From: UBA4742 sp963734965
GTDB lineage: Bacteria > Actinomycetota > Acidimicrobiia > Acidimicrobiales > Acidimicrobilacustridaceae
DNA length: 64,000 nt
Reading direction: 5' to 3'
NCBI GenBank assembly: GCA_963734965.1
Contig: CAVTJK010000004.1
Location: 2,418,001-2,482,000, forward strand
Position numbers and translations under genes: made by a program
Part shown: positions 37,508 to 49,000 of the stretch, in pieces
How the letters are laid out: every line of letters begins with the position of its first letter
Position numbering within the stretch: the first letter of the stretch is position 1
Notes under the pieces: generated by a model
Databases searched by the model: none
Seen by the model: the letters and a program-made list of their open reading frames with translations, nothing else
Told to the model about the DNA's origin: nothing

Positions 37508-39962
37508 CCACCGCCTCGCGAGCCAGCATCAGGCCGAGGTCGCCGGCCGGCATCGGCTCGGCCATCAAGAAGCCCTGGGCCAGGTGGCAGCCGAGATCGA
37601 GCAGCGCCGCCCGCTGGCCCTCCTTCTCGACGCCTTCGGCGATGGCGTGCAGGCCCAGCGTGTGGGCCAGGCTGACCACGGCGGCGACGATGGTCGAGTC
37701 CTCGGACTCGACGCCCAGCCCGTCGACGAAGCTCCGGTCGACCTTCAGGCTGTCGACGGGGAAGCTCCGCAGGTAGCTCAGCGACGAGTACCCCGTGCCG
37801 AAGTCGTCGACCACCAGCGCCACGCCGAGCTGCTTGAGCTGGGCGAGGATCTGCTGGGACTGCTCGACGTCGTCCATGACCACGCTCTCGGTGATCTCGA
37901 GGTGCAGCCGGGTGGGGTCGATCCCGCCCCGATCGATGGCGCGAGCCAGCCCGTCGAGCAGCTCGGCGTCTTGCAACTGGCGCGCCGAGATGTTCACCGC
38001 GATCCACAGGTCGCGGTGACACGGCAGCGCCGCATGCCACTCGCTCATCTGCCGGCAGGCCTCCTCGAGCACCCAGTTGCCGATCGGCACCATCAGCCCG
38101 GTCTCCTCGGCCACGCCGATGAACTCGATCGGAGGCACCAGCCCGCGTTGGGGGTGGTGCCAACGCAACAGGGCCTCGGCGCCGACGATGCGAGACGTCG
38201 TGAGGTCGAAGATCGGCTGGTAGTACAGCTCGAACTCATCGCGGCCCAGGGCCTGGCGGAGCGCGTTCTCGAGGTCGAATCGATCGACGGCCTGGCGCCA
38301 GATCAACGGCTCGAAGACCTGGAACCGGTTGCGGCCGCGCGCCTTGGCCCGGTACATCGCGGCGTCAGCGTTGCGGGTCAGCGTCTCAGGGTCCGAACCG
38401 CCGGCCTCGCACAGCGCGATGCCGATCGAGACACCGACGAAGACGTTGCTGCCATTGAGGTCGAACGGCACGCGGAACGCGTGCTCGATGCGCGTCGCGA
38501 TGCCGATGGCGTCGTCGACCCCGCTGACGTCCTCGCACAGGATCACGAACTCGTCACCCCCGAACCGGCTCACGGTGTCGCCGGGCCGCAGCTGCTCACC
38601 CAGGCGAGCGGCCGCCGACAACAACAGCCGATCGCCGCGACTGTGGCCGAGGCTGTCGTTCACGACCTTGAAGTGGTCGAGGTCGCAGAACAGCACGGCG
38701 ATGGTCGAGCCCTGCCGCTCGCTCCGAGCCAGCGCGACGTCCAGGCGGTCGAGGAGCATCGTGCGGTTGGGCAGTCCCGTGAGCGGGTCGTGGGTGGCGT
38801 CGTGCTGCAGGCGGATCTCGAAGGCCTTGCGCTCGCTGATGTCGCGGGTGATGGTCGAGATGTACTCGAGTCCGCCGTCGGCGTCGCGGTGGGCCAGGAC
38901 CTGGGCCAATCCGGGCACGAGGATCCCGTCGGCGCGGATCAGCGCCAGCTCGCCGCTCCAGCGACCCATGCGCTGCAGGGCCGGAACCACCTCGTCGTCC
39001 ACTCGATGCATGCTGTCGACCGTTGCGTGGTCCTGGAGGCGGAAGGTCGTCACCTCGGCCTCGCTGGTCAGACCGAAGAAGCGCCGGGCGGCGGCGTTCA
39101 TGTAGAGCAGGTCACCGTCGACCGTCCCGATGGTCACGATGTCGTTGGTGAGCTCGAAGATGTCGATCAGGCGCTGACGGGCGTGCTCGGCGGCGACGCG
39201 CTCGTCGACCTGGCGCAGGTTCAGGGCGATCCCCTCGACGCCGGGGCTGTCGAGGAAGTCGGTCGACACCACCTCGACCCAGTGCCAGGTGGCGTCCTTG
39301 TGCCGCATCCGCAACAGACTCGGGCTGCCGTCGATCGTGCCGGCGATGAACTCGATCAGCTCGGTCGCGATCTGCTCCTGGTCGTCGGGGTGGATCAGGT
39401 CGAAGCCGTTGGTGCCCTCGACTTCGTCGGGCCGCCAGCCGAGGATCCGCTCGAGGTTCGGCGTGACCCATTGCACGATGGCGTCCCGGTCGACCACGGC
39501 GACGACGTCGTAGCTGTTGTCGACGACGGTGCGAAACCGAGAGTCGCTCTGCTCTCTCGCGTTCTCGGCCACGACCCGCTTGGTGATGTCGTGGAGGTGG
39601 ACCGCGATCAGGCCGGCCTCGTGCAGCTCGGGTCGATTGGTGACGGTGGCCTCGATCCATCGCCAGCCGTCGGCGTGGTCGTCGATCCGGAAGACGATCT
39701 CGTGCTCGCCGTCGACCGCCCCCGACACCTCCGACCAGAGGTCGATGACCGCGCAGCGGTCATCGACGTGGACGTCGTCGATCACGGCCCACTCGATGAG
39801 CTCCTCCGGGGACGCGTCGAGGAGCCGGGCCAGCGCCGGGCTCGCGTAGCGGACGCGCCCGTCCGGACCGACGAGACAGAATGAGTTGCCGGCGATCCCG
39901 GCAAGGGTGTCGAGCGGGTCGAAGGACCACACCCGCTCATCATCGGCATCCCCGCCTGCCAC
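37494..39962 (-). CDS. PAS-GGDEF-EAL cyclic-di-GMP protein
   Basis: The product is 822 residues with three PAS sensory units (about residues 20-135, 145-260, 265-385), a GGDEF domain (about 390-550) and an EAL domain (about 560-815). The GGDEF motif is intact (SRFGGDEFVIL), with RPGD five residues before it, a c-di-GMP product-inhibition site. The EAL domain is intact too (AEALLRWHH, ITESVVM, VDDFGTGYSSL). So both diguanylate cyclase and phosphodiesterase activity are possible. No membrane segment is seen, so it is likely a cytosolic sensor. It is divergent from the esterase gene with only 20 bases between start codons. Confidence 0.95.
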   Translation of the reverse strand: MAGGDADDERVWSFDPLDTLAGIAGNSFCLVGPDGRVRYASPALARLLDASPEELIEWAVIDDVHVDDRCAVIDLWSEVSGAVDGEHEIVFRIDDHADGWRWIEATVTNRPELHEAGLIAVHLHDITKRVVAENAREQSDSRFRTVVDNSYDVVAVVDRDAIVQWVTPNLERILGWRPDEVEGTNGFDLIHPDDQEQIATELIEFIAGTIDGSPSLLRMRHKDATWHWVEVVSTDFLDSPGVEGIALNLRQVDERVAAEHARQRLIDIFELTNDIVTIGTVDGDLLYMNAAARRFFGLTSEAEVTTFRLQDHATVDSMHRVDDEVVPALQRMGRWSGELALIRADGILVPGLAQVLAHRDADGGLEYISTITRDISERKAFEIRLQHDATHDPLTGLPNRTMLLDRLDVALARSERQGSTIAVLFCDLDHFKVVNDSLGHSRGDRLLLSAAARLGEQLRPGDTVSRFGGDEFVILCEDVSGVDDAIGIATRIEHAFRVPFDLNGSNVFVGVSIGIALCEAGGSDPETLTRNADAAMYRAKARGRNRFQVFEPLIWRQAVDRFDLENALRQALGRDEFELYYQPIFDLTTSRIVGAEALLRWHHPQRGLVPPIEFIGVAEETGLMVPIGNWVLEEACRQMSEWHAALPCHRDLWIAVNISARQLQDAELLDGLARAIDRGGIDPTRLHLEITESVVMDDVEQSQQILAQLKQLGVALVVDDFGTGYSSLSYLRSFPVDSLKVDRSFVDGLGVESEDSTIVAAVVSLAHTLGLHAIAEGVEKEGQRAALLDLGCHLAQGFLMAEPMPAGDLGLMLAREAVVSER

Positions 39963-39982
39963 ATGAGCCGGAAGGCCCAGCC

Positions 39983-41429
39983 ATGGAACCGATCGTCCCC
40001 ACCTCGAGCGGTCTGATACAGGGATCGACCATCGAGGCCACCCACGTATTCCTGGGGGTGCCCTACGCCGCCCCTCCGATCGGCGAGCATCGGCTCGGCG
40101 CCCCGGTGCCGCCCACCAGGTGGGACGGGATCCGGCCCGCCACGGACTACGGGCCGACCGCTCCCCAACCCGACCAGGGCGTCACGATCATCCCCGAGCC
40201 CGTGATCGCCGGCGACGACTGGCTCAACCTCAACATCTTCACGCCCGATCTCGGTTCGGCGCGGCTGCCCGTGCTGGTGTGGATCCACGGCGGTGGGTTC
40301 GTGGCCGGCTCGAGCGCCAGTCCCTGGTACCGGGGCGAGCGGTTCGCCCACCGCGGCATCGTGACCGTGAGCTTCAACTACCGCCTGGGCGCCGAGGGGT
40401 TCGCCGCCCTGGACGGCGCCCCTGCCAACCGCGGGCTGCGCGATGGCCTGGCCGCCCTCGACTGGGTGCAGGACAACATCGATGCCTTCGGCGGTGACCC
40501 GGCTCGGGTGACCCTGGCCGGGCAATCGGCCGGAGCGTCCGCCTGCTGCGCCCTGCTGAGCTCGCCGATGGCCCGAGGCCGGTTCGGTCGGGTCATCGCC
40601 ATGAGCGGATCGGCGGCGCTGGTCAGCGGCGCCGATCAGGCGCACCGCCGAGCCGAGCGATTGGGCGCCCGGCTCGGCGTGGCGGCGACACGCGACGCCT
40701 TCGTCGACATCGATCCGACCGCGGTCGTCGCCGCGCAGCAGGCGGTTTCGTCAGGCGACGACGCCAGGGACGGCGGCCTTCCTGGCCTCTCGTTCGTTCC
40801 CTTCGTCGATGGTGAGGTCATCGCCGAGGATCCGCTGGTCGCGGTAGCGGGGGGTGTCGGTGGAGACGTCGAGCTGATGATCGGATCGACCAGCCAGGAG
40901 TTCAACTTCGTGAGCCGGGCCGCCGGCGGTGACTTCCCGCCGGCGCGCGTCGCTCGCCGTCTCGAGAAGCTCGGAGTGGACGTCGAGTCGCCTCGACGGA
41001 TATCTGGCCGCCCATGCCGGCGCCGAGCCCATCGAGATCGCGGCCCAAGCCGCCACCGACGCCATGTTCCGTGTCAACGTGGCGCGGATGGCCGAGGCTC
41101 GAGCGGCCGCCGCCGGCTCGGCCTCGACCTACACCTACGAGTTCCGCTGGCCGTCTCCGGTCGGCGACTTCGGATCGGCCCATTGCCTCGACATCCCCTT
41201 CGCCTTCGATCTGCTCGACGCCAAGGGCGTGTCAGCGGTGATCGGTGACGATCCACCCCAGGCTCTGGCCGACGAGATGCACGCCGCCTGGTCCACCTTC
41301 ATCACCGACGGACAGCCGGGATGGCCGGCCTATGACCGGGCCACCCGGACCACTCAGGTGTTCGATGCACCGTCCGAGGTGCGCCATGACGTCCACGCCG
41401 ATCTGCGGGCGGCCTGGAACGTGAGCTGA
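39983..41429 (+). CDS. Type B carboxylesterase/lipase, frameshifted
   Basis: The corrected product is about 481 residues. Typical features are FLGVPYAAPPIGEHRLGAPV, the oxyanion region WIHGGGFVAGSSASPWY and the nucleophile elbow GQSAGASACC. A surplus base at about 40991 shifts the frame after EKLGVDVES; the continued frame (LDGYLAAHAGAEPIE, FAFDLLDAKGVSAV, HAAWSTFITDGQPGWPAYDR) is a standard family C-terminus. The His of the triad is probably in DFGSAHCLDIPF. It hydrolyses esters; no signal peptide is seen. Confidence 0.85.
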
Positions 41430-41461
41430 GCGTCACCATCGGCGGCGCCCGACCGCATCGA

Positions 41462-41743
41462 TCAGGCGACGACCAGGTGGCCGTAGGTGATGCAGAGTCC
41501 GCAGGCGTTGATCACGAGGAACGAGACGATCACGAGTATGGCCACCGCCCGCGGCCAGCCGCCGTGTCGATGGGCGACCGGCGCCGGCATGTACCAGCTC
41601 GGCAGCAATCCCTCGGGTGAGTCGATCCACGGCTGGGCGTCGGCATCGACGAGCTGATCGGGGTCGGCGGCCAAGGCCAGCGCGGTCAGCTCCTCGTCGG
41701 TGAAGCCGGGATCGGTCGACGGGGACTCGAGCACCGTGGTCAT
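41462..41743 (-). CDS. Small single-span membrane protein
   Basis: The product is 93 residues from ATG 41743 with AGAGAGG upstream. The first 60 residues are acidic and soluble (DEELTALALAADPDQLVDAD), followed by one membrane helix (AVAILVIVSFLVINACGLCI) near the C-terminus. No domain is recognised. It converges with the esterase gene. Confidence 0.6.
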   Translation of the reverse strand: MTTVLESPSTDPGFTDEELTALALAADPDQLVDADAQPWIDSPEGLLPSWYMPAPVAHRHGGWPRAVAILVIVSFLVINACGLCITYGHLVVA

Positions 41744-42008
41744 GGGGGGCCTCTCTGGCGGCGGTCGTCTGCACTCGACGCCACCAGCGTAGGGGGCGGC
41801 CGGGCTCGGCCCCGCCTCGGGGACACATCTTCGGAGGCGAACCAACGGCCGGTCAGGGCGGGGTCAGGGAACGGAAATCCTTCTTTCAGTGAGATTTCAG
41901 CCACTTGTAGTGGTACTTCTGGCCTAGGTCCCCTACGCTTCGGGTCTGGGAGAGCCGGATCGTGGAGGAGTCCACGGTCTCGGCCCAACATCAGGGAGTA
42001 GGGCGAAA

Positions 42009-42623
42009 ATGCAGGTTCAAAGTCTTCTTCGACGGCGCCATCGTGGCGATGGCCCGACCGCGCCGACCCGTGCCGCGAACAGCGAACGGGCTCTCGTCGA
42101 CTTCGGGAGCGGCCCGGTCTGGGCCCACCGCCATCGCAATCCCGACCGGTCGCGAGGCGGCTGGGTGGCCGAGACCGCCCACGCCGATCCCGAGAGCTAC
42201 ATCGCCGAGGAGGCCGAGGTGTTCGGCAACGCCCGCGTGTTCGGATCCAGCCGGGTGCTCGATCAGGCTCGCGTGCTCGACTTCGCCCGGGTGGCCGACG
42301 GAGCCATCATCGCCGACAAGGCCCAGGTGTCCGACAGCAGCTCGGTGTCGTGCGCCACGATCGCCGAGTCGGCCGTCGTGTCCGGCCACGCCAGGATCCA
42401 GAACGCAATGGTGCGCGGCGCGGCGCACGTCACCGACAACACCTCCGTGAACCGGGGCGCGGTCGTGCAGGGCGAGGCCGTGGTGCGGGGGATCGGCTTC
42501 GTCACCGACGGCGCCGCCGTGACCGGCCAGACCGTGGTCGAGGGACCGGTGCGCGGATCGGTGATCGTCCTCGACGGAACGGTCCTGCCCGAGCTCGACG
42601 AAGAGCTGGCTCGGCCCTTCTAG
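42009..42623 (+). CDS. Left-handed beta-helix (hexapeptide-type) protein
   Basis: The product is 204 residues. From about residue 70, roughly 100 residues are hexapeptide-type rungs (AEVFGNARVFGSSRVLDQAR, FARVADGAIIADKAQV) that build a left-handed beta helix, like bacterial polymer-forming and transferase-like scaffolds. The N-terminal segment has VWAHRHRNPDRSRGGWVAE, known in similar proteins. No catalytic site is obvious. It stands alone with a 266-base leader region upstream. Confidence 0.7.
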   Translation: MQVQSLLRRRHRGDGPTAPTRAANSERALVDFGSGPVWAHRHRNPDRSRGGWVAETAHADPESYIAEEAEVFGNARVFGSSRVLDQARVLDFARVADGAIIADKAQVSDSSSVSCATIAESAVVSGHARIQNAMVRGAAHVTDNTSVNRGAVVQGEAVVRGIGFVTDGAAVTGQTVVEGPVRGSVIVLDGTVLPELDEELARPF

Positions 42624-42707
42624 TTCACGCGGCGGCAGATGAGGGCCTCTGGGCTCCGATCTGCCGCCGCAAGGACGAAGCCACGGCGCCGGGCCTACGC
42701 TCGGGTC

Positions 42708-43190
42708 ATGGCCAGGATCGATGTGCCCGAAGGTCCCGGTGGTGACGCGGCCATGATCTGGTCGCTCCGGCCGGAGATGGCCGGGATGGTGGACCGGATG
42801 ATCACGACCGCGTACCAGCGCAGCTCGCTCCCCGTCGCCGAACGTGAGGTGGCGAGGATGCGGATCGCGCAGCTCAACGACTGCTCGGCGTGTTCGAACT
42901 TCCGAGCGCCGTCGGTGGTCGAGGCCGGCGTGGCCGACGACCTGTACGAGCATCTCGACGAGTACGAGACCTATCCCGGCTACAGCGACCGCCAGCGATT
43001 GGCCATCGAGTACGCCGAGCGGTTCGCCACCGATCACCGCGCCATCGACGACGAGCTCTTCACGCGCCTGCGCGCCCGGTTCGGCGACGACGAGATCCTC
43101 GACCTGACGCTCTGCCTCGCCGTGTATCTCGGACTGGGGCGGACGCTCGAGGTGCTCCAGGTGGATCAGGCCTGCGCGGTTGATCTGTAG
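42708..43190 (+). CDS. AhpD-like carboxymuconolactone decarboxylase family protein
   Basis: The product is 160 residues. The redox motif CSACSNFR (a CxxC) lies in a helical core (AEREVARMRIAQLNDCSACS), as in alkylhydroperoxidase AhpD, and a repeat helix with DDEILDLTLCLAVYLGLGR follows. Likely a peroxidase or thiol-disulfide redox protein. It is close to, but convergent with, the VOC gene. Confidence 0.85.
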   Translation: MARIDVPEGPGGDAAMIWSLRPEMAGMVDRMITTAYQRSSLPVAEREVARMRIAQLNDCSACSNFRAPSVVEAGVADDLYEHLDEYETYPGYSDRQRLAIEYAERFATDHRAIDDELFTRLRARFGDDEILDLTLCLAVYLGLGRTLEVLQVDQACAVDL

Positions 43191-43210
43191 GCGTCCACGC
43201 CGGCTGCGCC

Positions 43211-43687
43211 TCAGTACTGCGCGTAGTAAGGCTTGGTCGGATCGCGCTTCTCGAGCAGGATGAACACCGTTCCCCAGGGATCGGCGAACCACGTCGTGCG
43301 CAGGCCGGCGACGGACGCGATGTCCCTGGTCAGGAAACGGACGCCGGCGGCCTCGAGCTCGGCGCGGGTCGCACCCACGTCGTCGCACACGAGCCCGACG
43401 TGGGTCAGCCCGTGGTCGACGATGGACGCATCCTCGGCCCGAGGTCGTCCCGATGCGCCCGGGTACTCGATCACCTCGAGCACGCGGTCACCCCCACCGG
43501 CCAGACCGAGGATGGCCGCCTTGACCCGGGGCTCGGGTATCAGCTCGCCCATGTCGCGTTCGATGACCTCGCCCTCCATGAGGTAGGGCGGCGACAGCAC
43601 CTCCAAGCCCAGCACCGCCGCGTACCAGCGGACGGCTTCGTCGACGTCGGGCACGCAGATCGCGCTGTGGGCGACACCGGTGAGCAC
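43211..43687 (-). CDS. VOC family protein (glyoxalase-like)
   Basis: The product is 158 residues from GTG 43687, ten bases after the monooxygenase gene, so they are co-transcribed. Two VOC modules are visible: GVAHSAICVPDVDEAVRWYA and LTHVGLVCDDVGATRAELEA, with a C-terminal DPWGTVFILLEKRDPTKPYY. His and Glu metal ligands are at the expected positions. Probably a small-molecule lyase or dioxygenase-like enzyme that serves the monooxygenase pathway. Confidence 0.82.
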   Translation of the reverse strand: MLTGVAHSAICVPDVDEAVRWYAAVLGLEVLSPPYLMEGEVIERDMGELIPEPRVKAAILGLAGGGDRVLEVIEYPGASGRPRAEDASIVDHGLTHVGLVCDDVGATRAELEAAGVRFLTRDIASVAGLRTTWFADPWGTVFILLEKRDPTKPYYAQY

Positions 43688-43697
43688 GACCGGCCCG

Positions 43698-45654
43698 CTA
43701 CAGGAGCTCGAAGTCGGCAGGGTCGGGCCGGCGGGTGCGCTGCCAGAACTCGAGCAGCGAGAACGGCCAGTTCTGCGTCACGCGCCCATCCGCGTTCTTG
43801 TACCAGCTGTTCACATCCGACGCACCCCAGGCCATGAGCGCGTTGCCCTCGTCGATCCGCACGTTGTACGCGTCGAACACGTCGACCCGGCAGTCGAGCG
43901 CGGCCTTGTGCTGTTCGAGCAGCAGCCGGATGCAGCCCAGGACGTAGGTCACCTCGCACTCGGAGAAGAAGATGATGCTGCCGTTGGCGACCAGGTTCGT
44001 GTTGGGTCCGTACAGGCAGAACAGGTTGGGGAACCCCGGCACCGTCATGCCCAGATAGGCGTGGGCGTCGCCGTCCCACTGCTCGTGGAGCGCGGCGCCG
44101 TCGCGACCGGTGACCCGCATGGGCATGAGGAACCGCGAGGCCTCGAAGCCGGTGGCGAAGATGATGACGTCGACCTCGATCTCGACGCCGTCGTGGGTGG
44201 TGATGCTCTTGGGGTTGATGCGCTCGATGCCCTCGGTGATCAGGTGCACGTCGTCGCGCTTGAGCGTGCGCGCCCAGATGCCGTTGTCGAGCAGCATGCG
44301 CTTGGCCAGCGGCGGGTACGTGGGAACGACGTGTTCGAGCAGCTCGGGCGAGTCGGCGAACTCGTGGGTCAGGTACATGGTCAGCAGCACGCGTAGCTCT
44401 TCGTTGCGGGCGCTCACCGATCCGTTGTCGCGTGGCCAGTCGGGATCGACCCTGGCCGCCGGCAGGGCTCCTTCGGCCAACCGCCAGAACAGCCAGAACC
44501 GGTACCACTGGCTGTAGTTCGGCACGTTGCGCATCAGCCACTGGGCTTCGTCGGACATGGCCGCGTGGTACTCAGGCGCCGGGACGAACCAGTTGGGCGT
44601 GCGCTGGAACACGAACAGCTCGGCGGCCTCGTCAGCGATCTCGGGAATCAACTGGAAACCGCTGGCGCCGGTGCCGATCACCGCCACCCGCCGGCCGGCG
44701 AGGTCGACGTCGTGGTCCCACTCCGCCGAGTGGAAGGAGGGACCGGCGAACTCGTCGCGCCCGCTGATCGCCGGAAGGCTCGGTCGATTCAGCTGGCCCA
44801 CGGCGCTGATGACGACATCGACGTCGAGGACACCCGTCTCACCGTCGTCGCCCCTCGTCTCGACCCGCCAGTCGTTCGTCTCTTCGCGGAACGTCGCCGA
44901 GGTGACCTCGGTCGCGAAGCGGATGTGCTGGCGCAGATCGAGGTCGGTCGCGCATCGCCGGAAGTAGTCGAGCAGCGTGCCTTGAGCGCTGAAGTGCTGG
45001 GGCCAGTCGTCGCGTTGGGCGAACGAGTAGCTGTAGAGGTGGTTGGGTACGTCGACGCGACAGCCGGGGTAGTGGTTCTCGAGCCAGGTACCCCCGACCT
45101 CGTCGTTCTTCTCGAGCACCACGAACGAGACCCCGGCCTGTTGCAGGCGGTGAGCAGCCAACAGACCCGACATGCCCGCGCCGATGATCACGACCTCGAA
45201 GCGACGCTCGGCGTCGATGTCGGATTTGGTCCAGTCGGGCGCCCGTCGATCCTCACCCGAAACGCCGAGCTCCTCACCCAGGAGCTCGAGGTAGTCGTCC
45301 GACACGGGTTCGCCGAGTGCGAACGCCATCAAGTTGGCGCAGCACATCGTCATCGGGGCCACGGGCCGTTGCCCTCGCCCCACCGTTGTCGCGCAGTCGC
45401 TTGAGGGCGTCGACGACGAGCGCCCTCCCCGCCTTGCGCTGGTCGGAGGTCATCCCCCCTTGGGGCTCGCGTGCCTTGGTCGGATCGGGTCGGAGATCGT
45501 CGCGCAGCAACGACAGATCGTCGGTCGCGTGGGCGACGGCGGCGATCAGCGGCGGCAGGGCTCCCGCCCGCACGATGGTCTCGATGGCGGCGTCGTCGTC
45601 CGGCAGCCCGGCCAGGTCGCTCGTCGAGAGATCGGACGGGATGGGCGCGGCCAT
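43698..45654 (-). CDS. Flavin-containing (Baeyer-Villiger-type) monooxygenase, frameshifted near the 5' end
   Basis: The corrected product is about 651 residues. The N-terminal 110 residues (LPPLIAAVAHATDDLSLLRD, LVVDALKRLRDNGG) match the helical extension found on long actinobacterial homologues. A surplus base near 45330 shifts the frame just before MAFALGEPVSDDY. The remainder reads continuously: FAD site IIGAGMSGLLAAHRL, NADPH site GTGASGFQLIPE, the FHSAEWDHDVDLAG fingerprint, and FCLYGPNTNLVAN. It oxygenates ketones or aldehydes. The VOC gene follows it. Confidence 0.88.
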
Positions 45655-45728
45655 GGGATCGACAGTCTACGAGCTGAGGCTGACGCCGGCCTTACGCTGT
45701 CGACCATCCGCCGAAGATCCGATCGGCG

Positions 45729-46001
45729 TCAGTCAGGATCGGGTGGCACGAGGCCGCGCTCGGCCGCCAGTTGCTGGTACCGCACGGACTTGCGCTCGAG
45801 ATCGTCGAGGAAGTCGCTCAACCGGTCGACCTTGGCGTGGACCTGCTGTTGCATCTGGGCGTTGAGATCGATGGCCTCGAGCAGGATGTCGTTGCGGCGC
45901 TCCAGGGGGATGGCCTCGCCGTATTCGTCGCGCAACGCGTTCAACCGGTCCTCGGCGCCGAGGATCGTGCGGATCTGATCGAGGTCGAAGCCGGCGATCG
46001 G
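45729..46001 (-). pseudogene. C-terminal remnant of a MerR-like regulator
   Basis: The frame directly after the stop codon of the large secreted protein reads IAGFDLDQIRTILGAEDRLN, then a coiled helical segment (ILLEAIDLNAQMQQQVHAKV, DRLSDFLDDLERKSVRYQQL). This resembles the C-terminal half of MerR-family regulators, but no DNA-binding HTH or start codon precedes it; only a TTG at 45944 is available. It looks like a 5'-truncated gene joined to the end of another gene, by deletion, rearrangement or misassembly. Confidence 0.45.
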
Positions 46002-49000
46002 TCAGCCGGGCAGGGTGCGGTACACGCTGGGCGTGTCGACCCCGTCGCCGTCCCAGTCGCCGACCAGGGGCTGATCGCCCGGGTTGCCGAGGATGGCCAC
46101 GTGGTTGGCCAGCGCACCGGGGGTGTTGCTGGCCGCCTCGTAGAACGTCTGGGTCGGCATCCGGTAGACGCCGATGTTGGTGACCGGTCCGCCACCCCAG
46201 TCCCCGACGATCGGGTGGTCCGTCACCGGGTTGCCGAAGGCGATCGCCCCGTCGTCGGCGAAGGCCGGGCCGGTCTGGTGCGCGCTCGACAGGAAGAAGA
46301 CGCCCGTGCTCGGTCGGTAGACGCCGATGCCCCAGCCCGTCCCCTTCCAGTTGCCGGTGATGGGCATGTCGCCCGCGTCGCCGAAGGTGATCTGCTCGAC
46401 GGTGCCGTCCTGGTGGCGCAGGTAGAACGTCGCCGTCGACGGTCGGTAGACCGCGATCTCGGACACGTCGCCGATCGATGCGAAGTCCCAGTCACCCACC
46501 AGCGGGATGTCACCGGGGTTGCCGAACGGGATGGCCTGGCTGGCGAGCGGGTCGCCGACCGACGCGGCCAGGTAGAAGGTCTGGGTCGAGGGACGGTAGA
46601 CGCCGTAGGAATCAGCGCCCCCCGACCAGTGTCCGCTCAGACCGACGTCACCGGCGTTGCCGAACGGGAACGGACCGGTGGCCGGGCCGAGCACCTGGTT
46701 GGTGAGGAAGAAGGCCGGACGGCCACCGCCCGCGCCGGGCGGACCGGTCGCGGGCACCCCGGTTCCCGACATGGTGACGAGTCGGGCGCCGAGCCCGTCG
46801 TCGGCGTCGATCTTCCACACGTCGCTCTGGGCGCCCAGGGCTGTGGGGGTGAAGGCGACGGTCTCGACGACCGCTTGACCGGCGGGGATCGTCGTGCCCT
46901 CAGGGAGGGAGGAGGTGGCGGTGAACCGACCGGCGATGGGTGGCTTCGACAACGTGACCGTGAGCGGTGACCCTCCGACGTTGGTCAGCACGAACGAGCG
47001 GGTCACGGTGGAGCCCACCCCGACGGAGCCGAAGGCCATGTTCGGTGGTGAGATCTGCAACACCGATGGCGGGGTACCCGATCCCGAGAGCTGCACGTCG
47101 ACGTCGCCGCCCGAGCTGTCGAGGGTCAGGGCGTCGATGAAGGTCCCCACGGCGGTGGGGCTGAACGTGACCGTCGCGCTCACCGCAGCCTGCGGAGCCA
47201 GCGTGGCTCCGTTGGCGGGCAACCCGGTCACGGTGAAGGGGGCGCCGGGCAGGCTCGCGGTCCCGAACGTGAGCGGTTGGGACCCACTGTTCACGAACTG
47301 CACGCTGCTCGAAACCTGGCTACCGGGAGTGGCTCCCCCGAAGCTCAGCCCCGGGGTGCTGGCCGACAGCTCCGGACCGTTGAACTGGCCCACGCCCGTC
47401 AGCGCCGCGGTCGAGAGACCTAAGTTCGTGTGCAGTGTGAGCGCGGCCTGACTGGCGCCGATCGCCGTCGGGGCGAAGGTGAGGGGCACCGTCAGGGTGG
47501 CGCCCGCGGCCAGGGTGGCGGGCAGTGCCGGGGTGGTGGCCTGTGCCGAGAACGGCGCGGAGGTCGTCACCGACGTCACCGTCACGCTGCTGAGGGCGGT
47601 GAAGGTGGCGGTGGCCGGACTGGACTGCGACACGGGAGTCGGGGCGAAGGTCACGGCGCTGGCCGACAGCGCGGCGACGATCGGTGATCCGAAGCCGAGG
47701 ACGCGGCCGTCCGACGTCCCGACGTACACCTTGTTGCTGCCGAATCCCGGCGGAGCGAACTTGCTCGACGTGCCGACGCCGCCGCTCCACACGAGCTGGA
47801 GGTGACCGTTGACCGGAACCGGGTTGTAGGCCCGCAACTGGGCGCCCACCTGGCTGCTCGTCGGCGACCAGACGGTCCAGATCAGGGCGGTCCCCGACGC
47901 GGTGCCACTCGACGTGACGTCGGCGGGGCTGGAGCCGAAGCCGAAGGCATCGGTCGACGTGCCGGCCAGGGTCAACGACGGGTTCCCGCTGCCATCGAGC
48001 CCGTACTTGTAAGCGTCGAGCAGGCCGGACACACCCACGGCGGTGTTGCCCGGCGTCGCCGTCGGCACGTAGATGTAGCCGCCGTCACCGGGCCAGACGG
48101 TGGGGCTCGACCACACCCCGCCGTTCGGGCCGTAGCGGGCGATCACCGCGTCCGACCCGTGGGGACCCTCAGCGATGCCGCCGAGGTTGTCGCGGTTCAT
48201 CAGGTAGAGGTAGCCCTCCTTGCCCACGCCGACGCCGAGATGCGGGAGGCCGGCGGTCCCGAACGACGACGGGAGGGCGACGGGTGGGCCCGAGCCGAAG
48301 TCGCTGTCGTGCACATCGAGGTTCTCGGCGTCGTAGGGGGAGAAGAAGTCGGTGGCCTTCAGGGAGCCGTCCGGCTGGACGGTCAGGCGCACGGCGGCCT
48401 CACCCAGGTTGGCGGGCGGGTTCGATCCGAGGATCGGGCCGATGTTGGTTCCCCCGTTGCCGGTCATCAGCAGGATCTGTCCGGGACCGTCCGACACCAG
48501 CCCGCCGCCGGACTGCCAGATCCCGGCTCCGCTGGCGCCCGCGGTCCCGATGTCGGTCCACATCGTGGCGATGGCTCCGGCCTCGGACACGCCGACGACC
48601 CATCCCTGGTACGGCAGGTGGTCGCAGTGGGCCCCGAAGCCGGCGTAGACGACCCCGTTCATGAGCAGCATGGCCGGCCGTTGCATCTCCTGGCTGGCCA
48701 CGAACGTCTGGCCGGGGACGTTGGCCGCCGAGCCATGGATGATGAGCGGGAAGTTGGGACGCTCGGCACCGGTGCTGACGTCGACCGCGTGCGCGTACCA
48801 CTGGGCAACACCATGGGTGTCGTAGGCCTTGGAGAAGAAGTAGGCGGTGTTCGTGGTCTTGTCGATCACCGGCGTGCCGGTGATGCCGATGGTCGGCGCC
48901 AGGTCGGCGCAGGCGACATCGGACGCGTTGAACGGTGTTCCGAGTTGGCGCGACCACTGCACGGCGCCGCTCGAGGGGTCCAATCCGTAGATCCAGTTGG

